NCBI GenBank assembly: GCA_035524275.1
Contig: DATKPC010000042.1
Coordinates: forward strand, 1 to 18,879
DNA from: DATKPC01 sp035524275
Lineage (GTDB): Bacteria; Pseudomonadota; Gammaproteobacteria; Burkholderiales; Burkholderiaceae_F
Direction: 5' to 3'
Length of the DNA stretch: 18,879 bases
Part shown: piece after piece, positions 6,637 through 15,935 of the stretch
Position numbering within the stretch: position 1 is the first letter of the stretch
How the letters are laid out: every line of letters starts with the position of its first letter
Made by a program: the position numbers and the translations under genes
Notes under the pieces: generated by a model
Seen by the model: only the letters and a program-made list of their open reading frames with translations
Databases searched by the model: none
Told to the model about the DNA's origin: nothing

Positions 6637-7425
6637 ATGGACATGAAAACCGTCGACGACCGCGATGGCGGCGAGCCGCGAGCCGGAGGTGCGATGGCGG
6701 CGCCGTCCGGCGCCTGCGAAGGCCGGGACATCGGTGCCGATTCCGTCGAGCTTGCCGCCGGCATCCCCGACTACCTGCGCGACGTCTACACGTGGGCGTA
6801 CCTGGACCCGCAGGCATGCCGCTGGCTGGACCGGCAATGGGTCGTCAACGCCATTCTCTGGGGCAACGCCGGACGCCTCGTCATGAACACCATCGCCGAG
6901 GTCGCGCCGGGCTCGCGGGTGCTGCAACTGGCGGCCGTCTACGGCAACTTTTCGCGGCGTCTCGCGCAACGGGTCGGGCCCCGCGGCCGCCTGGTCGTCT
7001 GCGACATCGCGCCAGTCCAGGTCGCGCTGACGCGTCGCAAGCTCGAAGGCTTCGGGTCGGCGGAAGTACGCCTTGCCGACGCGACGAATCCGGTCGACGG
7101 AATCTTCGATGCGGTCGTCTGCTTCTTCCTGCTGCACGAGGTGCCGGAAGACACGAAGCGCCGCATCGTGCGAGCGGCGCTGCAGCGCGTCGCTCGCGGC
7201 GGAAAGGCGATCTTCGTCGACTACCATCGGCCGCGCGCGTGGCATCCGCTGCGTCCGGTGATGCGCCTCGTCTTCCGGAAGCTCGAGCCGTTCGCCGACG
7301 CGATGTGGACACGGTCGGTCGAATCGTATGCGGCCGCGGAGGCCGGCCGCTATGCGTGGCGCCGGCGGACGCTATTCGGCGGGCTCTACCAGGTCGTCGT
7401 CGCGACGCCCGTCGCGGCGGCGTGA
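6637..7425 (+). CDS. rquA: RquA, rhodoquinone biosynthesis enzyme (SAM-dependent)
   Basis: The 262-residue protein has a class I methyltransferase fold but the RquA signature. Family landmarks are IPDYLRDVYTWAYLDPQA (43-60), RQWVVNAILWGN (66-77), an altered motif I VLQLAAVYGNFS (95-106) in place of the usual GxGxG, CDIAPVQ (122-128), FFLLHEVPED (163-172), FVDYHRPRAWHPLRPVMRL (193-211) and FGGLYQ (247-252). RquA converts ubiquinone to rhodoquinone, replacing a methoxy group by an amino group with SAM as the donor. Rhodoquinone lets bacteria pass electrons to fumarate anaerobically. No quinone or fumarate-reductase gene is adjacent. The start is uncertain: ATG 6637 has no clear ribosome site, while ATG 6694 (residue 20) has GGAGGT at 6685-6690, four bases before it, and would trim a variable N-terminus. 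A plain ubiquinone-type methyltransferase is the main alternative and is less likely. Confidence 0.85.
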   Translation: MDMKTVDDRDGGEPRAGGAMAAPSGACEGRDIGADSVELAAGIPDYLRDVYTWAYLDPQACRWLDRQWVVNAILWGNAGRLVMNTIAEVAPGSRVLQLAAVYGNFSRRLAQRVGPRGRLVVCDIAPVQVALTRRKLEGFGSAEVRLADATNPVDGIFDAVVCFFLLHEVPEDTKRRIVRAALQRVARGGKAIFVDYHRPRAWHPLRPVMRLVFRKLEPFADAMWTRSVESYAAAEAGRYAWRRRTLFGGLYQVVVATPVAAA

Positions 7426-7447
7426 CCGCGCCGTCGAAGCCGGCGGT

Positions 7448-7771
7448 TCAGGCGCCGAACTCTCGACGCAGCTCGTGGAAGCGCGGTCGACGCGGATCGA
7501 TCGCGTCGAGCCGCACCCGGACGCATTCGAACAGGTCGTCGATGTTCGCGACGTTCTCGCTCATCCGGCGGAACAATTCGCACAGGAAGCCCTCCGCCGA
7601 CAACGACCCGCGCGACCGGTCGAGCTCCCGCTGCAGTTCGAGCCACGCGGCAAGCCGCTCCTCCGGCACGTCGTCGAGCGCTTCGCTGAGAACGCGGCGG
7701 CGTTCGAACTCGAAGGCCGCTTCGTCGGCGGCGAATCCGGTGAGTCGGTCGTAGACCGCGATGAGATCCAT
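7448..7771 (-). CDS. Small hypothetical protein, soluble and charged
   Basis: From the ATG at 7771 the product is 107 residues, mostly helical in appearance and rich in Glu, Arg and Leu (for example FEFERRRVLSEALDDVPEER and NIDDLFECVRVRLDAIDPRR). It has no signal peptide, membrane segment or motif I can name. The start is chosen because MDLIAVYDRL follows an AAGG sequence 8 bases upstream; the frame stays open to an ATG at 7840, adding 23 residues that look non-coding. It is convergent with rquA (22-base gap) and divergent from the WXXGXW lipoprotein gene. Function unknown. Confidence 0.6.
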   Translation of the reverse strand: MDLIAVYDRLTGFAADEAAFEFERRRVLSEALDDVPEERLAAWLELQRELDRSRGSLSAEGFLCELFRRMSENVANIDDLFECVRVRLDAIDPRRPRFHELRREFGA

Positions 7772-7815
7772 GGGGCGCCTTCGGTGCATTGCTTGCGTCA
7801 TTATCCGTGGCGCGA

Positions 7816-7828
7816 TTTCAATTTGAAA
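7816..7828. promoter_or_regulatory. AT-rich palindrome TTTCAA-T-TTGAAA
   Basis: A perfect 6-base inverted repeat around one base stands out in very GC-rich DNA. The half-site TTTCAA occurs again at 7881-7886. It lies in the 229-base gap between two divergent genes, where an operator is expected. The binding protein is unknown. Confidence 0.3.
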
Positions 7829-8000
7829 GACGCGGTGCACGAAGGTTGCGCCGACGCGACGCGCAGGCGCTTACAAGACGTTTCAAACTCCGGTCGCCCG
7901 CGGTCATCGCGATCCCGCGCACGACGTTGTACATCCTACGGACGCCGCGCCGCCGGCTTCGCCATCCAGCTCTTAGAAACGTTCCCAAGGGGGGCACAAC

Positions 8001-9371
8001 GTGAAGAAGTCGGGGTTCGCCATCGCCTGCGTCGGCGCCATCGTGTCGTGCGGCTGCGTCGTCTATTCGCCGCCGCCCGCCTACCGCCCGCCCCCCGCGC
8101 CGGCCTATCAGCCACCTCCTGCGCCGGTCTATCAGGCGCCTCCCGCTCCCGCGCCGCAGCCGGCGCCCGACGTGTCGTACGAGCCGCCGCCGCAGGCCGT
8201 CGTCAGCGTCTACGTCGATCCGCCGGTCGCCGAACCGCCGCCGATCGCGGTCACCTGGGCGCCGCCGCCCATGCTGGTGGAATCGCCGCCTCCGCCGCCT
8301 TACCCTGGCGCCGCATGGATCGGCGGCTATTGGGTCTGGGAAGGCGACTGGGTATGGGCGCACGGGCGCTGGGCCGATCCGCCGCAGCCGAGCTATTTCT
8401 GGGTCCATCCGTACTACGAGAATCGCGACGGTCTCGTCGTCTTCATCGCCGGTCACTGGGCGGCTCCGGGCTACGTGTTCGTGCCGCCCCCGAGGGGCGT
8501 CAACATCGTCGTCGTCACGCCGGCTCCCGGCGTCGTGCCGGGGCCGCGCCCGATCGGGCCCGACGGATGTTTCGTCCCGCCGCCGCCGGGATCCCGGCGC
8601 GGCCTGATCATTCCCGCACCGATCGGCACCGCTCCGGCCGTCGTGACGGGGGCGCCGCCCGTCGTCAATGTCGGGATGCGGATACAGGGCGGCTCGACGG
8701 CCAACAATACGGTCGTCAACAACGTCAACGTGACGCGGGTGACGAACATCACGAACGTGACGATCGTTGCGCCTCCGGGAGCGACCGCAACGGGACAGGC
8801 ACTCAACACCGTCGTTTCCAACCAGCCGCACCTCGCCGCAGCGCAGCCGCCGGTGGTGCACGTTCCGGCGCCGGAGCCGGCCTCGCGCCAGCCGCTGCCC
8901 ACGTTCACGCCGAACCGGACGCCGGTTTCGCTGCCGCCGGCGCAGACCGTGCGCCCGATGGTTACGCCGGCGCCGCGGACGGCTCGCCAACCGGCGCCGC
9001 AGCCGGCCATGCCGCAAGCGGCGACACCGCAGCCGCCACCACCGCCGGCGGCAGCGCCGCCCTCGCCGCCGCCTTCGCCACGACTGCCGCAGCAGAACGT
9101 CCCGCAACCGCCGCAACCTCTGCAGCAACAATTGCCCCAGCAACCCCTGCAGCAGGTCCCGCGCGTGCAGCCGCAGGCGCCGGCGCAGCAACAGCAACAG
9201 CCACAGCCACAGCCACAGCCACAGCAACAGCCACAGCAACGCCTGCAACAGCCTTTGCGGCGCCCGCAGCAGGAACTCGAGCGCGGCAAGGCGGCCGCCG
9301 ACGAGAAGGCGCGCGCGCTGCAACGCGAGAAGTCGGAGCACGAAAAGCCGAAGGAAGGCGGCGAACGTTAG
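8001..9371 (+). CDS. WXXGXW-repeat proline/glutamine-rich lipoprotein
   Basis: The 456-residue protein starts with a lipoprotein signal (MKKSGFAIACVGAIVSC; I-V-S-C lipobox, C17). A proline-rich stretch of Tyr-Pro repeats (about 22-60) follows. The domain at about 102-160 contains GYWVWEGDWVWAHGRW, a double W-x-x-G-x-W pattern seen in small envelope proteins called YXWGXW or BcpO-related WXXGXW proteins. A Val/Asn/Thr-rich segment near 235-258 (VTRVTNITNVTIV) may form beta structure. The rest is a long Pro/Gln/Ala tail with a 9-unit hexamer repeat, ending in a charged Lys/Glu segment. It probably sits in the outer membrane facing the periplasm or surface; role unknown. Start GTG with AGGGGGG 7 bases upstream. 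Confidence 0.8.
   Translation: MKKSGFAIACVGAIVSCGCVVYSPPPAYRPPPAPAYQPPPAPVYQAPPAPAPQPAPDVSYEPPPQAVVSVYVDPPVAEPPPIAVTWAPPPMLVESPPPPPYPGAAWIGGYWVWEGDWVWAHGRWADPPQPSYFWVHPYYENRDGLVVFIAGHWAAPGYVFVPPPRGVNIVVVTPAPGVVPGPRPIGPDGCFVPPPPGSRRGLIIPAPIGTAPAVVTGAPPVVNVGMRIQGGSTANNTVVNNVNVTRVTNITNVTIVAPPGATATGQALNTVVSNQPHLAAAQPPVVHVPAPEPASRQPLPTFTPNRTPVSLPPAQTVRPMVTPAPRTARQPAPQPAMPQAATPQPPPPPAAAPPSPPPSPRLPQQNVPQPPQPLQQQLPQQPLQQVPRVQPQAPAQQQQQPQPQPQPQQQPQQRLQQPLRRPQQELERGKAAADEKARALQREKSEHEKPKEGGER
8097..8144 (+). repeat. Two tandem 24-bp units in the lipoprotein gene
   Basis: Two adjacent 24-base units encode APAYQPPP and APVYQAPP. They differ at only a few positions, suggesting in-frame duplication within the proline-rich segment. 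Confidence 0.6.
9186..9239 (+). repeat. Hexanucleotide array (CAGCMA)9 in the lipoprotein gene
   Basis: Nine contiguous hexamers, each CAGCAA or CAGCCA, run in frame and encode Gln-Gln and Gln-Pro pairs. Gain or loss of a unit by slippage would change the tail length by two residues without a frameshift. Confidence 0.7.
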
Positions 9372-9401
9372 CCCGTCGGAATCTCCAACGCACCGGGAGC
9401 C

Positions 9402-9444
9402 GCGCGCGAGATCGAATACGGCCTAAGATCCGACCGTCGCGCGC
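9402..9444 (+). promoter_or_regulatory. Inverted repeat enclosing a possible -10 upstream of the thuA-like gene
   Basis: GCGCGCGA (9402-9409) and TCGCGCGC (9437-9444) are perfect 8-bp complements around 27 bases. Between them lies TAAGAT (9424-9429), four of six matches to a -10 box, but no -35 is seen. The right arm ends just before the GGAGG ribosome site, so the structure could affect either transcription or translation of the next gene. Confidence 0.3.
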
Positions 9445-9458
9445 GCAGGGAGGCTCCG

Positions 9459-10211
9459 ATGGTGGTCCGCGTCACGGTCTGGGGAGAGAACGTCCACGAC
9501 CGGCAGCACCCGGTCGTGGCGCGCATCTATCCGCGGGGCATGCACGGCTGCATCGCCGAGGGGCTGAATGCGGATCCGGAGATCCGCGCCCGCTGCGCGA
9601 CGCTCGACATGCCGGAGCACGGCCTCGCCGCCAGCGTGCTCGACGAGACGGACGTCCTGACCTGGTGGGGCCACAAGGCACACGATCAGGTGGACGAGCG
9701 GATCGTCGACCGCGTGCAGCAGCGGGTCCTCGAGGGCATGGGCCTGATCGTGCTGCACAGCGGGCACCACGCGCGGATCTTCAGGAGGCTGATGGGCCAC
9801 AACTGCAATCTCGTCTGGCGCGAGGCCGGCGAGAAGGAGCGCGTGTGGGTCTGCAACCCGGGGCACGCCATCGCACAGGGGCTCCCGCCGTGGTTCGATA
9901 TTCCGCACGAAGAGATGTACGGCGAGCCTTTCGGAATCCCGAACCCGGACGAGGTCGTGTTCCTGTCGTGGTTCGCGGGCGGCGAGGCATTCCGCAGCGG
10001 CGTCACGTTCCGGCGCGGCGCCGGGCGCATCTTCTATTTCCGCCCGGGGCACGAGACCTATCCGACCTATCACCAGGCGGAAGTGCAACGCGTACTTCGA
10101 AACGCGGCGAAATGGGCCCGGCCCGAAGGCCGTATCAGCTGGCCCTGCCCGAATCGCCCCGCGGAGCAGGCGCCCGAGCGGCTGGCGGTCGTCCCGGGTG
10201 CGCCGTCGTGA
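9459..10211 (+). CDS. thuA: ThuA-like protein (trehalose utilisation family)
   Basis: The 250-residue protein matches the ThuA family, a class I glutamine-amidotransferase-like fold. Landmarks include VTVWGENVHDRQHP at the N-terminus, TDVLTWWGHKAHDQV (about 69-83), GLIVLHSGHHARIFRRLMG (about 94-112) and GRIFYFRPGHETYPTYHQ (about 189-206). In rhizobia ThuA acts with ThuB in turning trehalose and related disaccharides into 3-keto sugars. A dehydrogenase of the ThuB family follows 16 bases downstream, so the two are one operon. The ATG has GGAGG 6 bases upstream. Family is certain; disaccharide as substrate rests on the neighbouring sugar transporter and glucosidase. Confidence 0.92.
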   Translation: MVVRVTVWGENVHDRQHPVVARIYPRGMHGCIAEGLNADPEIRARCATLDMPEHGLAASVLDETDVLTWWGHKAHDQVDERIVDRVQQRVLEGMGLIVLHSGHHARIFRRLMGHNCNLVWREAGEKERVWVCNPGHAIAQGLPPWFDIPHEEMYGEPFGIPNPDEVVFLSWFAGGEAFRSGVTFRRGAGRIFYFRPGHETYPTYHQAEVQRVLRNAAKWARPEGRISWPCPNRPAEQAPERLAVVPGAPS

Positions 10212-10227
10212 GCACGTCGAGACGGCG

Positions 10228-11306
10228 ATGCCGGGACTGAACGTCGGGATCATCGGCACCGGCTCGATGGCGGCCGCCCATGCGGAAGCCTTCCGGCGCG
10301 TTCGCGGCGTCCGCGTCGCGGCGTGCCTCGATGTCGTTCCGGGTCGCGCCGAGGCGTTCGCGCTTCGCCACGGCATTCCGCTGGCGACGCCGCAGCGCTC
10401 GGCGCTGTTCGACGCGGTCGACGCGGTCAGCATCGTGACTCCCGACGCGTTCCACGCGGAGCAGGCGATCGCGGCGCTCGACGCCGGCAAGCACGTGCTG
10501 TGCGAAAAGCCCCTCGCCGTCACGCTCGACGAAGCCCGCGCCGTGGCGCGCGCGGCGGCGCGCCGACCGGACCTCGTCGGGATGGTGAACTTCAGCTATC
10601 GGCGGTCGTCGGCGATGCAGGCTGCGACGCGCGTCGTCGCCTCCGGTCGGCTCGGCGACCTGCGCCATGTCCAGGCGCACTACCTGCAATCGTGGCTCAG
10701 CGCCGACATGTGGGGCCACTGGAGCAGCGAACGCTTCCTGTGGCGCCTGCAGACCGCCGCGGGCTCGGGCGGCGTGCTCGGCGACGTCGGCGTCCACATC
10801 ATGGACCTCGCGTCCGCCGTGGCCGGCCCGGTCGCCCGGGTTCGCTGCGATCTGCGCACGTACCCGAAGATCGCCGGCGGCAAGCGGCACACGCGCTGGA
10901 AGGGAAAGGCGCTGGACGCCAATGACACGGCGCTGGTCACGCTGGATTTCGTCGATGGCGCCAGCGGCGTCGTTCAGGCGACGCGGTGGGCGACGGGTCA
11001 CACCAACCACCTGCGCCTCGAGGTGCACGGAACGCGCGGCGCGCTGCGCTTCGATCTCGACGAGAGCTACCAGCGCTTGCAGCTGTGCGTCGGACGCGAC
11101 GTCCATCGCTCGACCTGGCGATCGCGCGACTTCGCTCCGGGCCCGGACATCTGGCAGCGCTTCTGCCGCGCGATCAGGACCCGCCGCCATGAACAGCCCG
11201 ACCTGCTGCGCGGCGCGGTCGTCCAGGCGCAGCTCGATGCCTGCCTGCGTTCGGCGCGCAGCGGCAACTGGGAGAGGGTCGCGGCGGTGGGGGAGAGGGC
11301 GGCCGC

Positions 11307-11310
<4 letters not shown>
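10228..11310 (+). CDS. Gfo/Idh/MocA family NAD(P)-dependent oxidoreductase, ThuB-like
   Basis: The 360-residue protein has an N-terminal Rossmann domain with GIIGTGSM (7-14), the family EKP motif (93-95, K94 the usual catalytic/cofactor Lys) and a substrate-domain motif GGVLGDVGVHIMDL with D186 and H190 in the expected places. Family members oxidise sugars and cyclitols or reduce keto-sugars. Next to ThuA the most likely role is C3 oxidation of a disaccharide, as with rhizobial ThuB; direct orthology cannot be shown from sequence alone. I chose ATG 10228, which gives the usual short N-terminus. An in-frame GTG at 10198 would overlap thuA by 14 bases. Its stop TAG overlaps the stop of the convergent ABC ATPase gene. 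Confidence 0.92.
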
Positions 11311-12443
<1,133 letters not shown>

Positions 12444-12480
12444 CGGATGGTCTCCAGTGCTGCCTCGGTCGCGGCGGCGA

Positions 12481-14124
12481 TCAGGCGAGTCGCGCCAGCG
12501 CGACGCCCCACGGTTCGAAATGCAATCCACGCCCGCCGGCGTCGAGCGTCGCCCCTTCGGCGCCGCTTTCCGCGAGCAACGCGGTACCCACGAGTCCCGG
12601 GGGCAGATCCCAGCGGACCGCCGTCGACCCGAGATTGAACGCGCACAGGACACGGTCGTCGCCGTCGACGCGCTTGAACGCCAGCACCTGCGCGTGCCGC
12701 GGCAGCAGTTCCATCGCGCCGCGGACCAGCGCCGGCTGCGTGCGGCGCCAGCGCAACAGCCGGCGATAGAACTCCAGCAGCGACCCGGCCTTGCCGTCCT
12801 GCGCGTCGACGGCCAGCGGCGCGTGGGTCGGCGCGAACGGCAGCCACGGCCGGCGCGGGCCGCTGCCGAAGCCCAGATCGGCGGCCGCGGCCTGCCATGG
12901 CATCGGCGTGCGACAACCGTCGCGTCCCTTGAAGTCCGGCCACATCGTGATCCCATAGGGATCCTGCAGGTCGGCGAAGTCGATCGCCGCTTCCGGCAGG
13001 CCGAGTTCGTCGCCCTGGTAGATGCACGGCGTGCCGCGCAGCGTCATCTGCAGCGCGGCGGCCAGGCGCAGCAGGCCGGGCGCCGGTTGCGCCCCGCCCC
13101 ATCGCGTCGCGACCCGGACCACGTCGTGGTTCGAGATCGACCACGACGGCCAGCCGTTGCCGACGACCTCGTCGAATCGCTTCAGCACGCCGTGCAGGAA
13201 GCCGGCGTCGTGGTGCTCGCCGAGCAGGTCGAAGCAGTAGGCCATATGCAGCTTGTCGCCGCCGCTCGTGTATTCCGCGACGCGCGCGAGGCCGTCATCG
13301 TCGCCGACCTCGCCGACCATGGCCTTCGCCGGGTACCCGTCCAGCAGCTTGCGCAGCCGCCGCAGGAAGGCGAGGTTTTCCGGCTGGCTCTTGTCGTAGC
13401 GGTGCCACTGCCAGCCGTAGGGGTTGACGGCGGTCACGGCCGGGTCTTCGCCGGTCGGGGCGCCGCGCGGCGGATTGTCGCGCAGCTGCCGGTCGTGGAA
13501 GTAGAAGTTGACGACGTCGAGGCGGAAGCCGTCGACGCCGAGGTCGAGCCAGAACCGCGATGCGCCCAGCACCGCTTCCTGGACCTGCGGATTGTGGAGG
13601 TTCAGGTCCGGCTGGGACGCCAGGAAATTGTGGAAGTAGTACTGCTGGCGACGCGTGTCCCACTGCCAGGCGCTGCCGCCGAAGATCGAGAGCCAGTTGT
13701 TCGGCGGCGTCCCGTCGTCCTTCGGAGCGGCCCATACGTACCAGTCGGCCTTCGCATTGTCGCGGCTCGAGCGGCTCTCGACGAACCAGGGGTGCTGGTC
13801 CGACGTATGCGAGAGGACCTGGTCGATCATGACCCGGAGGCCGAGCGCGTGGGCGCGCTCGACGAGGCGACGGAAGTCGTCGAGCGTCCCGAACATCGGG
13901 TCGACGTCCCGGTAGTCGCTGATGTCGTAGCCGAAGTCCTTCATCGGGCTCTTGAAGAACGGCGACAGCCAGATCGCGTCGGCGCCGAGGCGCGCCACGT
14001 GCTCCAGGTGCGACGTGATGCCCGGCAGGTCGCCGATGCCGTCGCCATTGCCGTCGTGGAAGCTGCGCGGGTAGATCTGGTAGATCACCCCGCCGCGCCA
14101 CCACTCGTCGTCCGCTGCCTTCAT
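12481..14124 (-). CDS. GH13 alpha-glucosidase (GH13_23-like, AglA type)
   Basis: This 547-residue cytoplasmic enzyme cleaves the alpha-glucosidic bond of imported disaccharides. It begins with WWRGGVIYQIYPRSFHDGNG. The catalytic triad is D203 (nucleophile, in GFRLDVVNFY), E272 (acid/base, in MVGEVGDDD) and D334 (SNHD). These are offset by exactly one from D202/E271/D333 reported for the Halomonas alpha-glucosidase HaG, which places it in the HaG/AglA group (GH13_23). That group prefers small substrates such as maltose, sucrose and related disaccharides, and some members transglycosylate. No signal peptide is present. Start ATG 14124 with GAAGGG about 8 bases upstream. It lies 35 bases after the MalG-type permease and 37 before the ATPase. 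Trehalose as a substrate is not excluded but is not proven. Confidence 0.93.
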   Translation of the reverse strand: MKAADDEWWRGGVIYQIYPRSFHDGNGDGIGDLPGITSHLEHVARLGADAIWLSPFFKSPMKDFGYDISDYRDVDPMFGTLDDFRRLVERAHALGLRVMIDQVLSHTSDQHPWFVESRSSRDNAKADWYVWAAPKDDGTPPNNWLSIFGGSAWQWDTRRQQYYFHNFLASQPDLNLHNPQVQEAVLGASRFWLDLGVDGFRLDVVNFYFHDRQLRDNPPRGAPTGEDPAVTAVNPYGWQWHRYDKSQPENLAFLRRLRKLLDGYPAKAMVGEVGDDDGLARVAEYTSGGDKLHMAYCFDLLGEHHDAGFLHGVLKRFDEVVGNGWPSWSISNHDVVRVATRWGGAQPAPGLLRLAAALQMTLRGTPCIYQGDELGLPEAAIDFADLQDPYGITMWPDFKGRDGCRTPMPWQAAAADLGFGSGPRRPWLPFAPTHAPLAVDAQDGKAGSLLEFYRRLLRWRRTQPALVRGAMELLPRHAQVLAFKRVDGDDRVLCAFNLGSTAVRWDLPPGLVGTALLAESGAEGATLDAGGRGLHFEPWGVALARLA

Positions 14125-14159
14125 CGATGAACCCTTCTTTGCGCGCCGCGGCGGCCGGC

Positions 14160-14996
14160 TCAGCCCTTGACGGCGCCGGCCGTGAGCCCGGAGACGATCT
14201 TGCGCTGGAAGACCAGCACCAGCAGGATCAGCGGCAGGGTCACCACGACCGACGCGGCCATGATCTTTCCCCACGGAATGTCGTACTTGCTCGCGCCGCT
14301 GATGAGGGAGATGGACACCGGGACCGTGCGCTCGCTGTTCTCGACGACGAAGGTCAGCGCGAAGAGGAACTCGTTCCAGGCGCCGATGAACGCCAGAAGC
14401 CCGGTCGACACCAGGGCCGGCCACAGCAGCGGCATGAACACGTCCCAGATGATCCGCGCCGGGCCGCAGCCGTCCATGATCGCGGCCTCTTCCAGTTCCT
14501 TCGGCAACTGCTCCATGAACGTCGTGAGGACCCAGACCGTGAACGGGAGCGTGAAGATCATGTAGGGCAGCACGAGGCCGATCGCGTGGTTGTAGAGCCC
14601 GAGGAAGCGGATCAGCTCGTACATGCCGGAGAGGACGGCGACGGCCGGGAACATCGACACCGCGAGGATCGCGCCGAGCAGCAGCCCGCGGCCGCGGAAA
14701 CGGATCCGGCCCAGCGCGTAGGCGGCGGTGACGCCGAGGAAGATCGACAGCGCCACGACGATCACCGACACCATGATCGAGTTCAGGATGTGGCGGCCGA
14801 ACGGCTGCTCCGCGACCGTGAAGAGGCTGACGTAGTTGTCGACGCTGGGCGCCGACGGCCACAGCCGAGGATCGAACAGCGCAGTGCCGGTCTTGAACGA
14901 CGTCGATACCGCGTAGACGAACGGGTACACCGAATAGATCGCGACGATCGCCGCCAGGAGGTAGATCGCCGCGATGGCGAGCGGGTTGCGCTTCAT
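14160..14996 (-). CDS. Sugar ABC transporter permease, MalG type
   Basis: The 278-residue inner-membrane protein has six predicted helices and the cytoplasmic EAA loop ELEEAAIMDGCGPARIIWDVF (about 170-190), the contact with the ATPase. The end FQRKIVSGLTAGAVKG is typical of MalG-type CUT1 permeases. It follows the MalF-type gene with a 4-base ATGA overlap (14993-14996), so the two are translationally coupled. A GGAG site lies 8 bases before the ATG. An upstream in-frame start at 15017 would overlap more and is less likely. Confidence 0.94.
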   Translation of the reverse strand: MKRNPLAIAAIYLLAAIVAIYSVYPFVYAVSTSFKTGTALFDPRLWPSAPSVDNYVSLFTVAEQPFGRHILNSIMVSVIVVALSIFLGVTAAYALGRIRFRGRGLLLGAILAVSMFPAVAVLSGMYELIRFLGLYNHAIGLVLPYMIFTLPFTVWVLTTFMEQLPKELEEAAIMDGCGPARIIWDVFMPLLWPALVSTGLLAFIGAWNEFLFALTFVVENSERTVPVSISLISGASKYDIPWGKIMAASVVVTLPLILLVLVFQRKIVSGLTAGAVKG

Positions 14997-15907
14997 GCGG
15001 TCTTCTCCGCAAGCCACATCCGGCTCAGCCTCAGGAAGATGACCGTCGCCAGGCCGATGATGAGGAACAGGACGGTCGAGGCCGCCGACCCGGACCCGAT
15101 GTAGCCGTTGTCGATCATTTCGCGGCGGACGTAGCCCGACATGCTGATCGTCGAGTTGTTGTTCGACGTCAGGACGTAGATCAGGTCGAAGACGCGCAGC
15201 GCATCAAGCAGCCGGAAGATCACCGCGACGACGAGCGCCGGGCCGATCAGCGGCAGCGTGACCTTCCAGAACACCCGCAGCGGGTGCACGCCGTCGACGC
15301 GCGCGGCTTCGTAGCAGTCGCGCGGCAGCACCTGCAGCGCGGCGAGGATCAGCAGCGCCATGAACGGCGTCGTCTTCCAGACGTCGACCGCGACGACGGT
15401 CCACAACGCGTACTGCGGCTCCGCCGTCCAGGCGATCGAATGGTCGATGATCCCGGCGCCCTTCAGCATGTAGTTGACGACCCCGAACTGGTCGTGGAGC
15501 ATCCACCCCCACATCTTCGCGGAGACGATCGTCGGGATCGCCCACGGCACCAGGACGGCCGCGCGAACCAGCGAACGCCCGCGGAACTCCTGGTTCAGCA
15601 GCATCGCGACGCCGAGCCCGCAGATCGTCTCGAGCGTCACCGACACGATCGCGAACTTCAGCGTATTCGCGACGGCGATGCCCCAGTCGCTCGCCCAGAA
15701 CCCCCCGGTGTCGTTGGCGTTGCCGAACAGGCCGTATTCGCCGTAGTAGTTCTCGATGCCGACGTATTTCGCGACCGACGGATCGTTGATGTTCGCGTCG
15801 GTGAAGCTGAACCAGATCGTCCGCGCCAGCGGCCACGCGGCCACGAGCAGCAGCGTGACCAGCATCGGCGCCAGGAACAGCCACGCCGTCCGGGTCTTGG
15901 AGTTCAT
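14993..15907 (-). CDS. Sugar ABC transporter permease, MalF type
   Basis: The 304-residue permease has a hydrophobic helix near the N-terminus (AWLFLAPMLVTLLLVAAWPL), a long loop, five further helices and the EAA loop CYEAARVDGVHPLRVFWKVT (about 200-220). It pairs with the MalG-type protein to form the channel of a CUT1-family importer. The ATG at 15907 has AAGGTGG 5 bases upstream; a GTG two codons earlier (15913) is an alternative. It is separated from the binding-protein gene by 81 bases holding a stem-loop. Confidence 0.94.
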   Translation of the reverse strand: MNSKTRTAWLFLAPMLVTLLLVAAWPLARTIWFSFTDANINDPSVAKYVGIENYYGEYGLFGNANDTGGFWASDWGIAVANTLKFAIVSVTLETICGLGVAMLLNQEFRGRSLVRAAVLVPWAIPTIVSAKMWGWMLHDQFGVVNYMLKGAGIIDHSIAWTAEPQYALWTVVAVDVWKTTPFMALLILAALQVLPRDCYEAARVDGVHPLRVFWKVTLPLIGPALVVAVIFRLLDALRVFDLIYVLTSNNNSTISMSGYVRREMIDNGYIGSGSAASTVLFLIIGLATVIFLRLSRMWLAEKTA

Positions 15908-15935
15908 GGCCACCTTCCGCGGTTGGGTTCCAGGT

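Noticed and set aside
6315..6764. N-terminal extension of the GlsB-type protein
   Set aside because: The frame is open for about 150 codons upstream, but the extra sequence has no family similarity, overlaps the start of rquA, and the GTG at 6314 has a good ribosome site.
9186..9239. CRISPR-like array
   Set aside because: The repeats are contiguous in-frame hexamers inside a coding region, with no spacers and no cas gene nearby.
7328..10240. 970-codon plus-strand open frame across the lipoprotein and thuA-like genes
   Set aside because: It is out of frame with two clear genes that have ribosome sites and family motifs; long open frames without stops are common at this GC content.
12481..15012. 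843-codon minus-strand frame suggesting a permease-glucosidase fusion
   Set aside because: Upstream of the ATG at 14124 this frame is the wrong frame of the MalG-type permease, which has its own stop at 14160. The glucosidase starts at 14124 behind its own ribosome site.
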